From Emergomyces orientalis (Eukaryota > Ascomycota > Eurotiomycetes > Onygenales > Ajellomycetaceae), in the NCBI GenBank assembly GCA_002110485.1, contig MOWL01000026.1, positions 496,001 to 560,000 of the forward strand: a stretch of DNA of 64,000 nucleotides, given 5' to 3'. Positions 13,431 through 27,822 of this stretch are shown one piece after another. Made by a program: the position numbers and the translations under genes. Position 1 is the first letter of the stretch. The number at the start of each line of letters is the position of its first letter. The notes beneath the pieces were generated by a model. It had not been told where the DNA came from, ran no database searches, and saw only the letters and a list, made by a program, of their open reading frames with translations.

Positions 13431-14134
13431 GGTGAAGCCAGTGGAGCCGCCCGTGAGGCAGAACTCACATTTCATGGATTGATGTCATGCTAATGGCACT
13501 TGCGAGAAATTCCGTTGTCGTCCAAATTGAATGGCCTTGAATCTCCTGCATGAGCGAGCCTAGGAGCAATCTGTGCAATCCCATTACCAATTCAGGGGCA
13601 ATTGATTGTGGCTGGTGCTCTGCAAGCCTGAAGATGATATTCTGGAAGGGAAGGGGAAGATAATGACCTAATGGGGAAGTATAGGTTACGCCCAGGGAAA
13701 TCGATATATATATATATAGTTTTTGAATCAGAGTAATTCCGTGTCTCTTGAGAGGATTATAAAATACTTACTTGGGTTGAGCTGTGTCCACGGTTGAGTC
13801 CCGGTTGAGTTGGACCAACTTCCCCTGAACCAAAACTCCTCGACTGATTTTTGTTTTCAAACGTCTGACGCCATCAAACACTGCTGCCGGAGCACAACAA
13901 CAACACCAGAAACACCAACAATATCTACAAAAACTCCCGGAAATCCCGGAGCTATAATAACCATGCTCTAAGCACCCACGACAACCAAAATAATTGATCC
14001 TGCATATGCAAACACCGCAATACACTTACCTGAGGCCAGTACGGGACTTACCGTCAACAGCATGACAGCAAATCACGGCTAAAGACATCTCTACCGACCA
14101 CAACGTCCACTAAACCAAAGATTCAAGAGCTGCC
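13431..14134. other. Promoter/leader region of apsB
   Basis: No coding content is recognised. A short TA repeat lies near 13705-13718. The final 350 bases before the ATG at 14135 are CA-rich and probably form the leader of the downstream gene. Confidence 0.45.
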
Positions 14135-17100
14135 ATGGCAGCTTCACGTTCGATATCAGCATCGCATCCCCCTCCTGTTCTCCTCGGCACAAACCCAAAC
14201 CTCATAAATAAACCCTCCGGAACCCAAAAACGGAGGTCGTCCAGAGTCCCTGGTGGGTTTGATACAGACGAGGAGCTCTCGCCGATGAAAATGGAGTTTG
14301 GGGACGAGTCCAGGACGTGGGACGGGAAACCAGAGCAGCATGGAGATCAAGAATATGAAGAACGATACCAACCATGGAATGAGAATGAGAAAAATCAGTC
14401 TGGTAGTCTGTTGATGAAGGAGGAGGATACGAATAATAATAGCAACTGTATTAACGATGATAATGCCCAAAACCCGCTTTTACTAAGCTCCCAGGATCCA
14501 CCCCTGCCGTTGTCACCACGTCAACGCCCGCAGCATGAGCCGGTCTCTTCGCAATCCCCTGCTCTGGCCGCCGGCGACGATTATTCCTCCTCTTCGATTC
14601 CCAGCATTGATTTCAACGATTCTAGAAGCCCCCTGCTGCCTTCCGCCATCCCCCATCCCGAATATAATGACACCATGGACGACTCGACCAATACCAACGA
14701 TCATAATGACGACCTTGACCAAGACGGCGAGCGCGAACACGAGTATACTAAGCATGAGCTTGAGCGTGGGCATGAGAATGAGAATGAGGATGAGGATGAG
14801 GATGAACATAGCCATGAGCATGACCAGGAAAACGAGACCGAAAATTACAATGAAAACGACAACGACCAGACACTACCCAACCAGACTGCCCTCGACGAGA
14901 AAGAAATGCGCCAGAAATTACTGGACATGGAATCTAGCTTTCTCCCCGAACCCTCCACGATTGACGTCGCTGCTGTCCCCGGCCTACCCGCCCCAGATGA
15001 TACATATTTGATTGGCGTGAACGCTGGAGACTTGTCGCAAGTCGACGAGGGTGATAGCCACGAAACCCCCCCTTCTCCCTCCACACCGCCTGGAGCATAC
15101 AAAACCCCGGCAGCTCGCCGCGCTACGGGGTTGGAACCTTCGCTGTTCGAGGAGGAAGGGGATTCGGAGGAGCGGAAAGAGAACGATCACGATAACGATC
15201 GCGATATTTACGAGGACGTTGATGTGACACCGTCTGCAAAGGGGAATGAAACTACCAATACTTCGTCATTGGAGACCATATCATCCTCGCCAACCGCAGC
15301 TGCAGCGGCTAGAACGGTCTCGAGGGTTATTTCTATGGCTCTGTCGAGCTCTAGTCTACGGAGCAAAGCGTCCCAGCGCCGTCAGTATGGCGCACGAGAC
15401 GACTCGCAGCTATCGAGTACTGATGATGACAAGGTGGATGCCACTCCCCGACGGTCTACGCGAAACATTTCCCCAACCCGAGCCGCATCGCGGCAACTGC
15501 AAGATACTACGGGAATCAGTGGTAGCGAGGGAGATACACAGCATAGTTCCGGTCCGTCTTCGGAGCGTAGACGCAAGAGACCCAAGTTTTTGACGAGTCG
15601 ACAGTCCGTTCACCGGTTTTCGACCTCTTCAATTGCGACTGTTGGCACGGATACTGCGTCTAGCGAAGCGGCGATGGGTGTCGATTTTGCAATCCAGTCC
15701 GGCGGGGCAGCGCCGGTGAATCACACCGGCCAGCGGCCACACAGCCATGGCGGACAGAAGAAGATGGAGTTGTCGAGATCAATAAGTTTGGGAAGTATGG
15801 CATCTGGGGTATCGGGCATGAGCGATGATAACTTGATGGAACAGCGGAGAGGCTTCAGTGGCGTCTCAGATGTTAGCCTCCATACGCTCGATGAAGAAGA
15901 TTCGACGTCGCAGGCTCGCCCGGGCTCATCGGGGAAGAAGTCCGCGACCGATCCTATGACTCCCAGAGCTCAACCGCGCGATCAACCACTGCCAGAGACC
16001 GCTGTAGCAGACCATATCAAGGACATCCCCATCCCTGCCACCCTCGCCCGTCAATTCCGAGAAAGCACTCTTGAAATGTCCCCAGACAAGCGTGGAGGTG
16101 CTCCAACACCAGCTTTCGGGCGAAGTGGAAAGTCTCTGACGCTCAAGGAACAGAGCAGCACGATAGATAGGCTATCGAAGGAGAATTTCGATCTTAAGAT
16201 GCGTATCCACTTCCTCAATGAGGCGTTGAATAAGCGTTCCGAAGAGGGAGTGAAGGAAATGATTTCTGAAAATGTTGAGCTGAAATCCGATAAACTCAAA
16301 CTGCAGAAGGATAATCAGGCGCTTCGGAGGAATATTCGCGACTTGGAGAAGCAGCTTCGTGATCGCACGGGCGAAGGTGATGAAGGGGACAGGCAAAAAT
16401 CTGGGAGAGAAGATGGGACGGATGCTGAGGATGAAGATGGTCAGGGTCACGGACAGGGGCCTGGTGGCGTGGATGAGGAGGAGCTGACTTATCTGCGTGA
16501 GAGGATTGAGACGTATGAGGTGGAGATTGAGAGATTGAGGTCGGAAAGTATTTCGCGGGAGGGTGAGAAGAGGCGGTTGGCTGAGATGGTAAAGTCGTTG
16601 GGGGAGGGGAGGGTGGCTATCGGCTCTGATGCGGGGGCAAGGGAGGAAAGGGTGAGTGGTTTTCGTTTTGTTAATTTCTGTTTTGGGGGTTGCGAGGGAG
16701 GAGGAGGTTTGTTTTCTACGTTGAGCGATTCTATTTTACTGACTTATTCTATTTCTCCTCTGCTTTAGGATATGTGGAAGGACATGCTTGATGCAGAAAC
16801 CGCAGCTAGAGAACAGGCTGAAGAGGAAAACAAAAAACTTCGGGATGAGCTTTTGCGCATGAAGCCAGATGCTATATCCGGCAGCCGCTCTGGAGGCTCC
16901 CGTGCTGGCAAAATGTCCGTCGTCTCTCGATCCAGCGCTTCAGAACGCGATATCGACCGCCGGAGTGCCGGTCTTGGTTCCACTTCCAGCGCTACTCTCG
17001 TCGAACTAGAACTTCTCAAGCAAGAAAATGCCGAGCTGCGTCGCGAAGTCAGTGCACAGACCTCCATGCTAACGTCTCGAAATCGCGAAAAGGAGAGACT

Positions 17101-20068
17101 CTACCAAGAAATCGAAGACCTTAAATTGGGCCAGCGGAGAGGCGACGGTGGCCGGTCTGTGGCTGGCGATAGCATCTTTGAGCGCTCAGTCTCCCGCGCC
17201 CAGGATAGATCTAATTCCCGCACCAGCGATGGGACAAGGTCACGCACCAGCGATACGGAGCGTGAAAGCCTCGAGATCAAGAATGGTGAACTCCGCGACC
17301 ATGTGTCAACACTTAAGCTTGAGAATCAAAGTCTTCGTGCTCAGCTTGACGAATGCATGAGTGATCTGGAGGCGCTGGATCGTGCTTACCAAGCTGATGT
17401 GGAACAGGCGGAAGAGGACTTGCAAACTATGCAACTGGAGCGAGATCAGGCGTTGCAGATTGCTGAGGAGCGAGAGGAAGCCTTGCAGGATCTCAAAGCG
17501 GAGGCCCAGGAGGAACTGGATGCCATGGGCGATGAGCTGGATCAGAAGATTGACGAATGTCAGCGAATGGAAGTTGAGTTGAGTAATCAGCATGAGAATC
17601 TTAAGGCTTTGCAGGCGGAAATGCGGTCGGCAAGCGAGGGCATCATTAGGCTTGAGGAGGATGCGCAAAACAACTTGCAGAAATACAAGGCTGTGCAGCA
17701 GGAGTTGGATGATGCGAATCGGGAACTAGAGCAGATGGAGAAGAGTCTCTTTGAAGCTAATAATAAAGTGCAGCGGTTGACTGTTCAGCAGGAATCTAGT
17801 CAGAATGAGATTGCCTTCCTCCGTGAAGAACAAGATGGTGATAAGATTAAGATTGGCGATTTGGAGTCTGACTTGAAGACGTGCCAGATGAGTCTGCAGA
17901 GTGAGAAAGATAGAGCAAAAGAGCTTGATCGTCGCCTTGCGGAGGAGAGGCACCAGCGGGAAGTTGTGGGCAGTAAAGAGAAGCAGGAGGTGCAGCGAAT
18001 TATGAATGAGCTGAACCGCGAGGCCACCACTGCCAAGGACGAGGTCCGTAAGTTGAAGAAGAACCTCTCCTCAAGGGAGATCGAGGCTACAACTTGGAAA
18101 GAGCGCTTGATGGAATTGGAGAACAGCCTCCGCGAAGCCCTTGGTGACCTGAATGGCACCCGGTCAAGCTTACTTGCTTCAATCACTAAATTACAGCAGG
18201 AGTTAGATTCAACCGCCCTCGAGCTAGAGAGTACTCGCACCAAGCTCGATGAGAAGGAATCCCTGCTCCGTAACCGTGATGCCCTCCTCGAGAGCCATGG
18301 TTTGGAGACTCGTAAACTTGCTGATCTTTTGGAAAGAGAACGACATGCACATCGAGCAGATAAGCATTCGTTTGAACAGTCGCTTAAATCCCACCACCAG
18401 GCTTCACGGACAATCTCACAGAATAACTCCCGGATTTCGGACTTGGAGGCTGCACGAAGTCAGGACCGGAAACGCTTCAGTATGCTCGAACAGCAATATA
18501 AGGACCAGCTGAGCGAGCGCAATGCAATGTTTCTCAATATTTGGAAACGACTTTCTGCCATGTGCGGACCTGACTGGGCCCATTCGAACAGTCTGATCAA
18601 TGGGAATTTGCCCAGCCAAGAAGTTATTGGGAACATGCTTTTCTGGCCAGGATTCAGCCGTAATCTCCTACTCGCGGTCAAAACGGTTGAAACCCACATT
18701 GGCGGCTTCAAGGCGCGCATCAAGTCTGTGGAACGGGACCTAACAAAGGAATACCAGAATTTAGAGCACCATCTGAACATCCGCGTTAAGAAACTTGAGC
18801 GGATGGAGGAAATAGTTCAAAATCTGAGATCCAGCCAACACCACCGTTCAACCTCCTCAAACTCATCCAGCCCCGAAATTTCCAAACTCAGAGGCGAGAA
18901 TAGACTACTGAAAGCCGAACTGAATCTCCTCCAATCTCATTCTCGCGCTCGTGCCGCTAATGCCACAGTCGCTGGAAGTGGGAACACGCAAAGCTCGTCA
19001 AGACAGTCTGCCTCCAACCTCGCCGCCAACACCTTATCCCGCTACAGCTCCACGACGGCGGTTGACAACGCTTCTGCAGCTGGCAGCCAAACTCACACCC
19101 ACGCACCACCACCCAGTCGAAGCCCCAGTAACCTCTCACGCGGCTCCTCCGGCATTCCCCAACCATCCCAGTACTCCTCTTCTTCAACACTAACAAACAA
19201 CCCCGTCGCCCCCACTGGCACATCGGCCTCCACGCAGGTCACCCAGCAACAATCACAATACTATCAAGTCACTTCTCCGCGCCATTCGCACTCCAGCAGC
19301 GAACCCTCGCAAGAGAAATGGATAAAACGGCTGCGTGAGCTCGAGCGCCGCCTCACGGCGGAGCGTGAGGCGCGCCTGCTTGACCGTTCCGGCGCTCGCC
19401 AGAGGCTGGAAGAGCAAAATGCGCGCAATGAGGAGCTCGCGGCCGAGTTGGCTAGGCAAAGGATGAGGCAGCAGTATCAGGGAGCTATTGCTAATACACC
19501 TCATAACAGAAACAGCAGCAACAGTGGTTCGGGAGGAGGCGGTGGAGGGGATGGAAGCGGAAACGGCCCCACGGCTCCGATCCGCCATCTCTCCGCTCCA
19601 GCAGCTGCCGTCACTGATGACGCGGAACGCTCGCGAGCTAGCAGGGCCACTGCCAGTCCCTATCATCATCATCATCGTCGCCGCGATAATGGTGATGATA
19701 CAGACCGCGAGGGTGAAGGTAGCGGCGACCCTGATGAGGGCGAGATGGTCATCATCGACCACCGCGGGGGTGATGGAAGGGGTGGATATCAGCAGTATGA
19801 TAGCCTGTCGCATAGTCGCAGTCAACAGGGCCATAGGAATTCTAGCGCCACTACAAATACGAGTCGCGCGCAGCCGCATTCGTCGCGCGGTCATCGACAG
19901 CAGCGACATTCGCACCACGGAGCGGGAACGGGGGCTGGGACGGGTGGTGAAACGGATGAGTATGATGGGGGTGATGATTATGAGGATGAGGATGAGGATG
20001 AGTATGATGGGAATGCGACGGGGACGGATGATGGGGAGGGTGGATTGACAGTTGAGGTCGAGGTGTAG
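14135..20068 (+). CDS. ApsB/Mto1-family microtubule-organising coiled-coil protein
   Basis: Exons 14135-16651 and 16769-20068 (donor GTGAGT, acceptor TTTAG, phase 0) give 1938 residues. The first 670 residues are acidic and Ser-rich, with a long Asp/Glu/His/Asn stretch near 190-245 and the conserved block MRQKLLDMESSFLPEPS. At about 678-745 the segment RLSKENFDLKMRIHFLNEAL, then EMISENVELKSDKLKLQKDN, is the centrosomin N-terminal motif that recruits the gamma-tubulin complex. Heptad-rich coiled coil fills most of about 840-1400. The block from WKRLSAMCGPDWAHSNSLIN to about residue 1510 matches the Mto2-binding region of this family. The C-terminus is Gly/His/Arg-rich and ends in an acidic tail. 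Family members (A. nidulans ApsB, S. pombe Mto1) nucleate cytoplasmic microtubules at spindle pole bodies, septa and non-nuclear sites and affect nuclear migration. The ATG at 14135 has a good context (GCCATGG). Confidence 0.93.
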
Positions 20069-20655
20069 GTAGCTTCTTTGGATAGGTGTTTGGGCGTTTT
20101 AAATTGTAAAGTCATCTTTCCTGCTGGGAGTTGTTGCACTTTCTTTTTGTCGTCAAGAAGGCTTTTTATGGGCTGGGTTTAATTTTTTATGATAGCGCTT
20201 TTTTATTTTTATTTTATTTTATTCCAATTTGCTTCTTTACACGCTTTCAGAAAGCCAGTGACCCCTTTTGGAACAGGGGTACGAATTATCATGCTCGATT
20301 CCTCCCTGTTTTTGAAGACGTACTTGTTTCGTTTACTTTTATCGTCTTGGACTCTTTTTGAATATCTACAAGAAAAGAAACGGTTTAAATTATTCATTGT
20401 TTTCTCTCATTCAACCTTTTCACCTATTCGTATTTCGCTGGAAATCTGTTTAGCATCCATATTTGAGCAGATGACGTCATATGACTTCGAACCTAGCCTC
20501 ATGGCCAAATAACGGCGAAATTGGGCCGGCATGTTAGTTCACCGTCTACTTAATAAACCCCCTTGCCATGGGCATCACATTCCACTCAGGTTTTATGTGC
20601 GTAGCATTCATTATTTGCGACGTCCGCGGTTCGCTTAGGTACAAAGTTCCATGGA
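20069..20655. other. 3' flank of apsB
   Basis: T-rich sequence follows the stop codon. Nothing with coding character is visible before the inverted-repeat element starts at 20656. Confidence 0.45.
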
Positions 20656-20976
20656 TAACGTAATCCACCACTCAACGCCCACTTACATTCAACACCCGCC
20701 ATTTTCCATATAAAATCAAGAATAATCATCTATTGATATCTCAATATTCACCATCTAAATTTATATAAGAAAATATTATTGATTTTTACACATGTAATAC
20801 ACATCATATAATATAACATTCTGGAAAAGTAAACTTTCTAAAATGCATATATTTAGTAAAGAATTATAAATTATCATTTATTCATTTATTATAATACTTT
20901 TGTGATTGAGATGTGAGTATTAAATTTAGGTCAATTTGTATGGGAAAATGCGGGCGTTGAGTGGTGGATTACGTTA
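20656..20976. mobile_element. MITE-like AT-rich element with terminal inverted repeats
   Basis: The left end (20656-20680) and the right end (20952-20976) are perfect 25-base inverted copies. The arm begins TA then ACGTAATCCACCACTCAACG. If the outer TA is a target duplication, the element is 317 bp with 23-base repeats, a Tc1/mariner-like arrangement. The symmetry continues inward: CATTTTCC-ATA on the left pairs with the complement on the right, but the left arm carries an extra 17 bases just after the first block. These repeat part of the arm (CAACACCC resembles CAACGCCC). The interior is very AT-rich and holds no meaningful reading frame, so the element is non-autonomous. It sits about 590 bases past the apsB stop. 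Confidence 0.8.
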
Positions 20977-23900
20977 CTCAAGCTGAGGCCCTGTGTTCAA
21001 AAATAAAAAAATTGTGAGAGGCATACATGGGCATGGACCTTGGCAAGGCGGAGATAATGTCAAACCAAGATACCTTTGTCCTGCATACATTTTGCAGTTC
21101 AAAGCAGGAATCTGTTTAAGCAAAAAGCGGTGGGTCTTCTCTTCATCATTAATATTCATCAATTCCTTATTGCTAACTCATATGCCTCGTGCATTCCCGG
21201 GATGTGATAGTTTCCTGGGTTATATGATCAACTGCCAGAGGTTGAATCCATCAAAATGTGTCGACCCAAGGTCTGATTGCATGGATATAGGTGATTCCCA
21301 CAAAAAGGCTGACCCCTGACATCCATGGATCGACTGCTGTGACGGGTAAGATGCTCTGGGATTTAATAAGAGAGAAGCATTGACCCAAAAAGTCTCCGGA
21401 TTCCGCACCATCAGCCTACCCAGCCGCAGCGTTCTTTCGACGACTACGACGAGCAGCTGAACGACATTTGTCGTGGAGGATGCCGTGCGCTGTGCAATGG
21501 GGGGTATCCTGGGAGCTTACTTGCATTCAGCGCTACGTATTTCTATTGTAGGACAGGGTAACGACCACCGCTCTGACAATGATGATCGCGCTGCCAATTA
21601 CCGCGAATCCGAGGGATTTCTTATCATATTAATATTGAGAATGGACATGTTGATTGGGCGCGAAACTTTGGCTTTTGTGTGTCAGATATGGCCCTTTAGA
21701 CAAAAGAGCTGCACAATCCATAGATATTCCCAAAGTTCGGTAAGATCAGCATGTGCTGAAAGAGCTGCCCTTGCACACTTCTGCGCCATGAAGCCATGCA
21801 TGAAGAGAGAACTGAGCTGGTTTCTTCTATCTCTCTAAGAATGGGGGAATGGTTCTATTTATTCCTCATAGTGTGAGTAGAGGATTATTCGCCGCGGATT
21901 TAGCTTAACTCCGCCACACTCCAGATGCGAGGAGATTGGGGAAACACTGATGATATACAGCGCTTTTCGCAGTTGTGTCATACCCAGCCGCATACCCAAA
22001 GGCTGCGCAAAAGAGACCCCCATGAGTTGGCAACTCGCCATTAATAGGCGAAGGCATTATTGCATTCCACCTACCTAGTTTAGGTCTCTAAGGGGGCATC
22101 AAAGCTGGAGGAATGGAAGCATAACTGCTTTCAAGTGTGAAGCATTGCGCAATTTGGCCACAGGTTATGCATAGCTCAATGATGGTATGATTAAGGGTGG
22201 GCGGCAAGCAAACCTCATTAGGAGGAAGCAATGACTTCATACGCAAATAACCGTGTCATTTTTTCATTAGGACAATCGCATTTTTCACATTTTTCGCATA
22301 TTTATCAATCCCACATTTAGCAATAATCCCGCAGACAAACAAACCATGGATACGAAGACTAGATCCTGCAAGGCGCGAACTCTCCGTCGAGGTATAGCTA
22401 AACAGATACAGTATTAATAATGTTGATTATGGATACATTTTTTTGAGTAAATTTGTCAGCAGTCTCCTGTTTTTTTCTTAATATCAGAGTCATTTGTCCG
22501 AGCTATCACCTTTCTGGGTGTATTATTGGAGTTGAGCTGAAATGGCGCTAGGGTGACCATGAAGGAACTAGTGACCATTTTCATCTCTAGGATTATCAAT
22601 CAAGAAGGTTGAAATACATTTCAGAACGCAGATTGAATGGGGTCGTTCATTAATGTAGCACTAATGGCCCTAGGTACTCGGTACCCAAGATTGCGAGAGA
22701 AAAAAAAAAGGGTGGCAGGTGAAATTCATATGTTTGGTTTACAGACATTCAGTGAAGAGCTCTCAAAGTAGTCTGACCATAACGTTTCTTTGAGTACGAT
22801 TTGCCAGCGCCTTGGGAATGAAAAAGTCTCGATTTCAATGGAGGATTCTAGATCCCGACCGACTTGTCGCTTAGGTGGCGGGAAGAGCTTATACCATGCT
22901 CATTCCATGAAAAACTTGACATGACACTGAGGTCTAATAATATAGGGCAAACGTAGTTCAAATTCTTTGTACTCCGCGTATGTATGTATGTAACTTGTAA
23001 TTTGTAAGTAAGTGTAAATGGCAAAATTGCTCATAGGCGGTATTTAATAGGCTATTCTTGTTGAGGAATTAAATCGGGATTAGCAAGGCTGTAATTTTTA
23101 TTTTAGGGTTAGGAGGGATGATATCATAGAGACGATGTTTGGCTTTTTTTTGGCTTTTCGGGCACCCCGCCAGTATGGTAGGCTATTATTGTTGTGAGCA
23201 GCACATATTTGACGTGGGGCCAATGCAAGGTACTGTGCATTCAATTCCCATTCTCCCAAGGTGCCCCATATCCGAGCGGGTTGGCATTTTTTGCTCACAT
23301 TTGCGAGCAGCGCAGCGCGCGCCTTTAGCGAGGTAGGTCGATACGCAGAAATTTTAAAGCACGCAATGCCCCAATATGCTGTGCATCATCAATAATTTTT
23401 ATGGTATCCAGTTTGTGTTTTACGGCCCGAGGGCGGCCCACAGTAAAAGATACCTTTCAAGAACGCCACAGGTAAAGAGGATAAGGCGCGAATGAATGTA
23501 CTCTGTAGGATCACGATAAGTATCCAGTTTTCCAGCAACGAAAGCATCAAATACAATTGTTCGAAATTTTCAAAAAACAGGTTTCTCCCCACTCGCTCTA
23601 TGTCGTCCATGATAATGGGAGACAAAAGAAAGTACGGCAATAGCGGCATTAGATTAAAGGTAGAAAAATATCCGGCTAATTTCTAGAATTTTGAGTTTCT
23701 CCGTGGGTGAGCGGTTGTCTGATTGCTGGTCAAAATGGCATTCCGAATCGCCATTCTTATGTGAGTGTAGGAACATATTGGAAATTCGTTCATGTGAGCT
23801 TCTGCTTCTGCTTTTTTCCCACGAATAGACTGTGGGGAACCAGGCCAGCTTGACCAATGACAAACCTGAAATAAGCTACAGTATCAGAGATTGGAGTCAA

Positions 23901-26900
23901 CTGAGGGTGCTTCCCGCGGGTTAGACGGATGCCAATGAGGATATAGGCATCACTGATGACACATTTACCAGGATGTCAAAACAGCAGAGCCAAAATGTGC
24001 TATACAGCAACAAAAAAAAAAAAAAAAAAAAAAACAGCGCCGTAAAAGGAAAAATCAACAACTTTGGAAGAGCAAAATGATAAATTAATCCAGGATCAAA
24101 AACAACTTTCACCATTGTGGGGTGGTGTGGTGTTAAAACTTGTTGTGATGCCTGCCCGAGCGGTCTCCGGTTCGGGGTTTAATATATTGTTGTCGTCGCC
24201 AGTTGAACTAAGTGTTTCCCGAGAGGGAAGAAAATAGGACCTGAACTTTGACTTTGACAGAATGTTGCAAAGGCGTATTCGTATGGGAAACGTGGGTCTT
24301 CCATGATGAGTTTTTTGTGCTGGTGGAGCTTCACGTCGCGTGGTATTTGATATACGGATAAGAAACATGGAACTTCCAAAAGGATGCAGGTTATGATAAA
24401 ATTGTGTTTTGCGGGGGGTATGCTCTGTGTGCATATATGATTGTGGTAGTTCGAGAGTCAATTCCAGTATTGTCATCCTATGTAGGTATGGATGTAACTA
24501 TGAGATGTATGTAAGTTGAATCGAAAAATAAAAAAACAAAGAAAAACCTCAGCCCAGACTTTGGTTCAGCATGTATGGGCCGCGGGAACATTTCCAGACG
24601 ACACCATGGATAGCTGCGAGTTAATCAGCGTAGGGCTATCTGATTGCCAGTTCTACCATAAAGTACGTTTTAAACCAGACGTATGGAACAGTGTCTGGCT
24701 CATTACCATGTAACATTGGATTTATATATGCATTCAATCTCCAAATCACTCTTAAACAGACAATTCGGGGCGATAGCAACGGATGGTCAAGTATCTCTGC
24801 GAAAGATATTAATCATGCAGCAGCTCGAACCATGACTCACGTAGCGCACACCATGTTGGGCAGAAGAAAGAAGGGTTTCGGTTCGCTGCTCAGTTAACTC
24901 CGTGGCAATCTGACCGGGAAATAATTCGGCTGGTGTTTCTGTTTCCGTGTTGGTGGTAGACAGCATGTAGCAGTATTAATAATAATCCTTGTGCATGTCT
25001 AACTTTGCTCTTCGCCTTTCGTCCATATCTGATAAGATACAGGAATGGTGGTCGAAGGAGCAGACCTGCTCACAAAGTCATGCAATGTCGTCAAACGTGG
25101 TGATAGCGGGACAAAAACGGATTAAAGCTCGTATTTGTGCGAGTTATGATGTTGTTATGCATGGCCCACTTTCGGGTGATGCGCAAAACGGCATAACAGC
25201 TAGAGTAGGGGGATTACAGAAGTAAAACAAGAAGAAAGAAAATGCCTGCTGTTTAATTCTGTGACTTTCAATGAGGATTATATTGATGGTTATATTGGCT
25301 GAGGTGCAGAAGCAATGTTCGTCGCAGGATGAGATCTGGTCTCCCTGTATCCCTAGAGGATAGTCGCATTCATAATGTCCGATATGACCGCAAGTCCTAT
25401 CGGGCTTACGGTCGAACTATTCCCCCATACTCCATCTGCCACGAGAGTAAACAGCGGGCTGTGCAAGCTCACGCGCTTGGCTCCTCATGACGGTGTGGCC
25501 CCTAAATTAAGACCTCATTAAAATGGCAACAGGCCCAGCGATTTTTCCACCTGCTTCTGGGCAAAATAATGTTTGCCTAGAAGCGCTAAACGAGGTTGAT
25601 GCCAAATTGAATGTGGATAATAAACGGACTCCATATCGGCCTCGCCAAGGACCGATATGCAAAAATTCTATTTTCTTCCTTTGCTTCTCGAACAATCAAA
25701 ATGCGCAAATAAGAGAAACTTCGTCCTGGGTATCATCGATTCAGCCCTGTTGTAATGGACGGAATTTTTGAGAATGAGTCAAAGTCCAGCAATGGGGTTT
25801 TTTTTTAACCCGTTGTAGCTAGTTCCCTTGTTTAACGCAATGCTAAGATTTCCATGCTGTCAAACTGGTTCTTGGGTACGGAGTGAAGTCTGTATAGATA
25901 AGTCCCTAGTAATTATATTTCAATCTCATCTCTTGATAATTTTGAGCGGAGTCAGTGGTCTGTGATCGACGAGAAAGGCGGAACGGTCTGAACGTAGATT
26001 TGTACAGTATATACAGTAAATGTACTGTACATGCGAGATTATTATTCTTACCAGAGGTTTGCAAGAAGATCAGCGAGAGAGATAATTGTTTAGACCTTCC
26101 GTGCCGCGACCCGGATTTCCGTGTCGATGCCACCGAGCTTGTGAAATCGTCGGAGCGGATGTTGAAGTACCAGGCAAAGCCACAACGACCACATTTTTTT
26201 TCACGACCACGCAACGGGTGACGGAGCACGAAAAATCCCGGTACTGCATGTATGAAATAATATCATCTTCTCTCTGTATCGAAGTGGAGACCGCTCAGGT
26301 CTGACAATACTACTGAGAATACCCTCGCTGGCCAAGAACTATGTAGTTCCAACTATCACATCATATCACCGCTTGGCCCTTGCAACAGCAGCCTCAGAAG
26401 GGCGCATTCTGCACAGTCATACACAGGCCAGGAAGGAGATTTTGTTCAAAATGTCCCAAGGACGAGTTCTCGGCAGCTTCCAGAGCAGGCATGTAATTTT
26501 AACGAACATGCGGCCGCGTATGGGTTTTACGTGATACCACACCTTACAAGAACAAGCTTGCAAGGGATCTCGGTTCGTATTCGTCATTACGCGCTTGTAT
26601 CTTTCAATATTCTTTCTCGTTTTTCTTTTTAAGGTTCCCATCTCTTTTATCTCTTTTGCTCAATTCTCACCCATAATAGTTCCCGAGCTGGATGGGCAAA
26701 ACCTCGGCCGAGGAGCACTGTGATTAGTCAACGTTCGTCAGCGCCTGTCATGGTGACAAACCCAATGTTCTCCTCTGGGTCTCGGCCTCCGAATACATAA
26801 ATCAAGCATTAGCCGAAAAATTAATTTCTAGAAACGTCGGTCGAAGTACTTCCACGTAATACGTCAATTAGGACAGCAATTAGCTATCAAATTGTGTAAG

Positions 26901-27822
26901 TATATAACTCTTGTGGTTGTGGAATCCAGTGACCGATACCGTAGAATATTTGGTGCATGTAAAATCGAAGCGTAAGAGACCCAGCAAGCGAACAATACAA
27001 GGCATGGAAAACTAAGGATAGGGGAACCGATATGAAAAATACCATGACATATTGCAAAAATAAACCTGTAAAATTGTAGAAAGTAAAAAATAAAAACAAA
27101 CCTTTACCCACATCATCCTAACTTAAATCGAGGTAGTCCCTTGGTCAAGGTTCCACGGTAGGAAAGCTGGGCTGGGTCCTTTTCCATCGCATGGAGCTGC
27201 TCTTAGTTTCGAATGCTGAGTTCTACTAAGTTAGCTTAAGTCCGTGGTGATATAATCAATATGTAAAGGCCCTGATCTCCCTCGTTTTGAAATAATTCCT
27301 GAAAGGAAAGCACCTCTTGTTTGCTGTGATTGTCGAACTTTCATGTCATCTTCTCTCCCATTGCTGATCTGTGTCTCCGTCATACTTTGCTTGCAACACT
27401 TCTAGATGATAACCCCTCCCTATTATAATCAACTCCTCAAGACAATATAATAACTGCGCATCAATATATTGGAACGCCTTTCGCTTTGTCGCCTTGTCCC
27501 AAATCCCAGAGTATTCAACTTAAACGGGATATCCAGGATATCCCGCCGCCAGCCTTTCACATTATTACAGACGCGGTACCTCCTCCAGTCTGATATAGTC
27601 GGCGCTCTATCGTCTACCGATATCAGTTGTTATTTGTTTTCTAGAACTATTTCTAGATGTACCTTGTCGCATTCGGTCCATAATATCCCTTAAACGATCG
27701 TGTGCACACAGGCGTGAGATCATAGAGCTGTGGATTGGCGCGGGCTGGCGCTACGAAATCGAGATATCTAGTTCAGCAACTCTGTGCTCTGGCGCCATAC
27801 CATAGTTTGGCTAATTCCTGCA
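20977..27822. other. Gene-poor spacer upstream of the Zn2Cys6 gene
   Basis: I see no reading frame in these 6.8 kb that I can assign to a protein family. Open frames are short, overlap on both strands and show no conserved motif. There is a 23-A run at 24012-24034 and several GTAC-rich stretches, for example near 26007-26033. The last 400 bases probably form the leader of the downstream regulator gene, with short upstream open frames such as the one beginning at 27469. Decayed mobile DNA is possible but not demonstrated. Confidence 0.4.

Noticed and set aside
14535..15011. Long alternative frame inside the apsB first exon
   Set aside because: It is a by-product of the acidic repeat codons; the ApsB frame carries the conserved family motifs.
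24150..24185. GGTTCGGGG-containing sequence resembling part of a tRNA
   Set aside because: No cloverleaf partner segments were found at the right distances.
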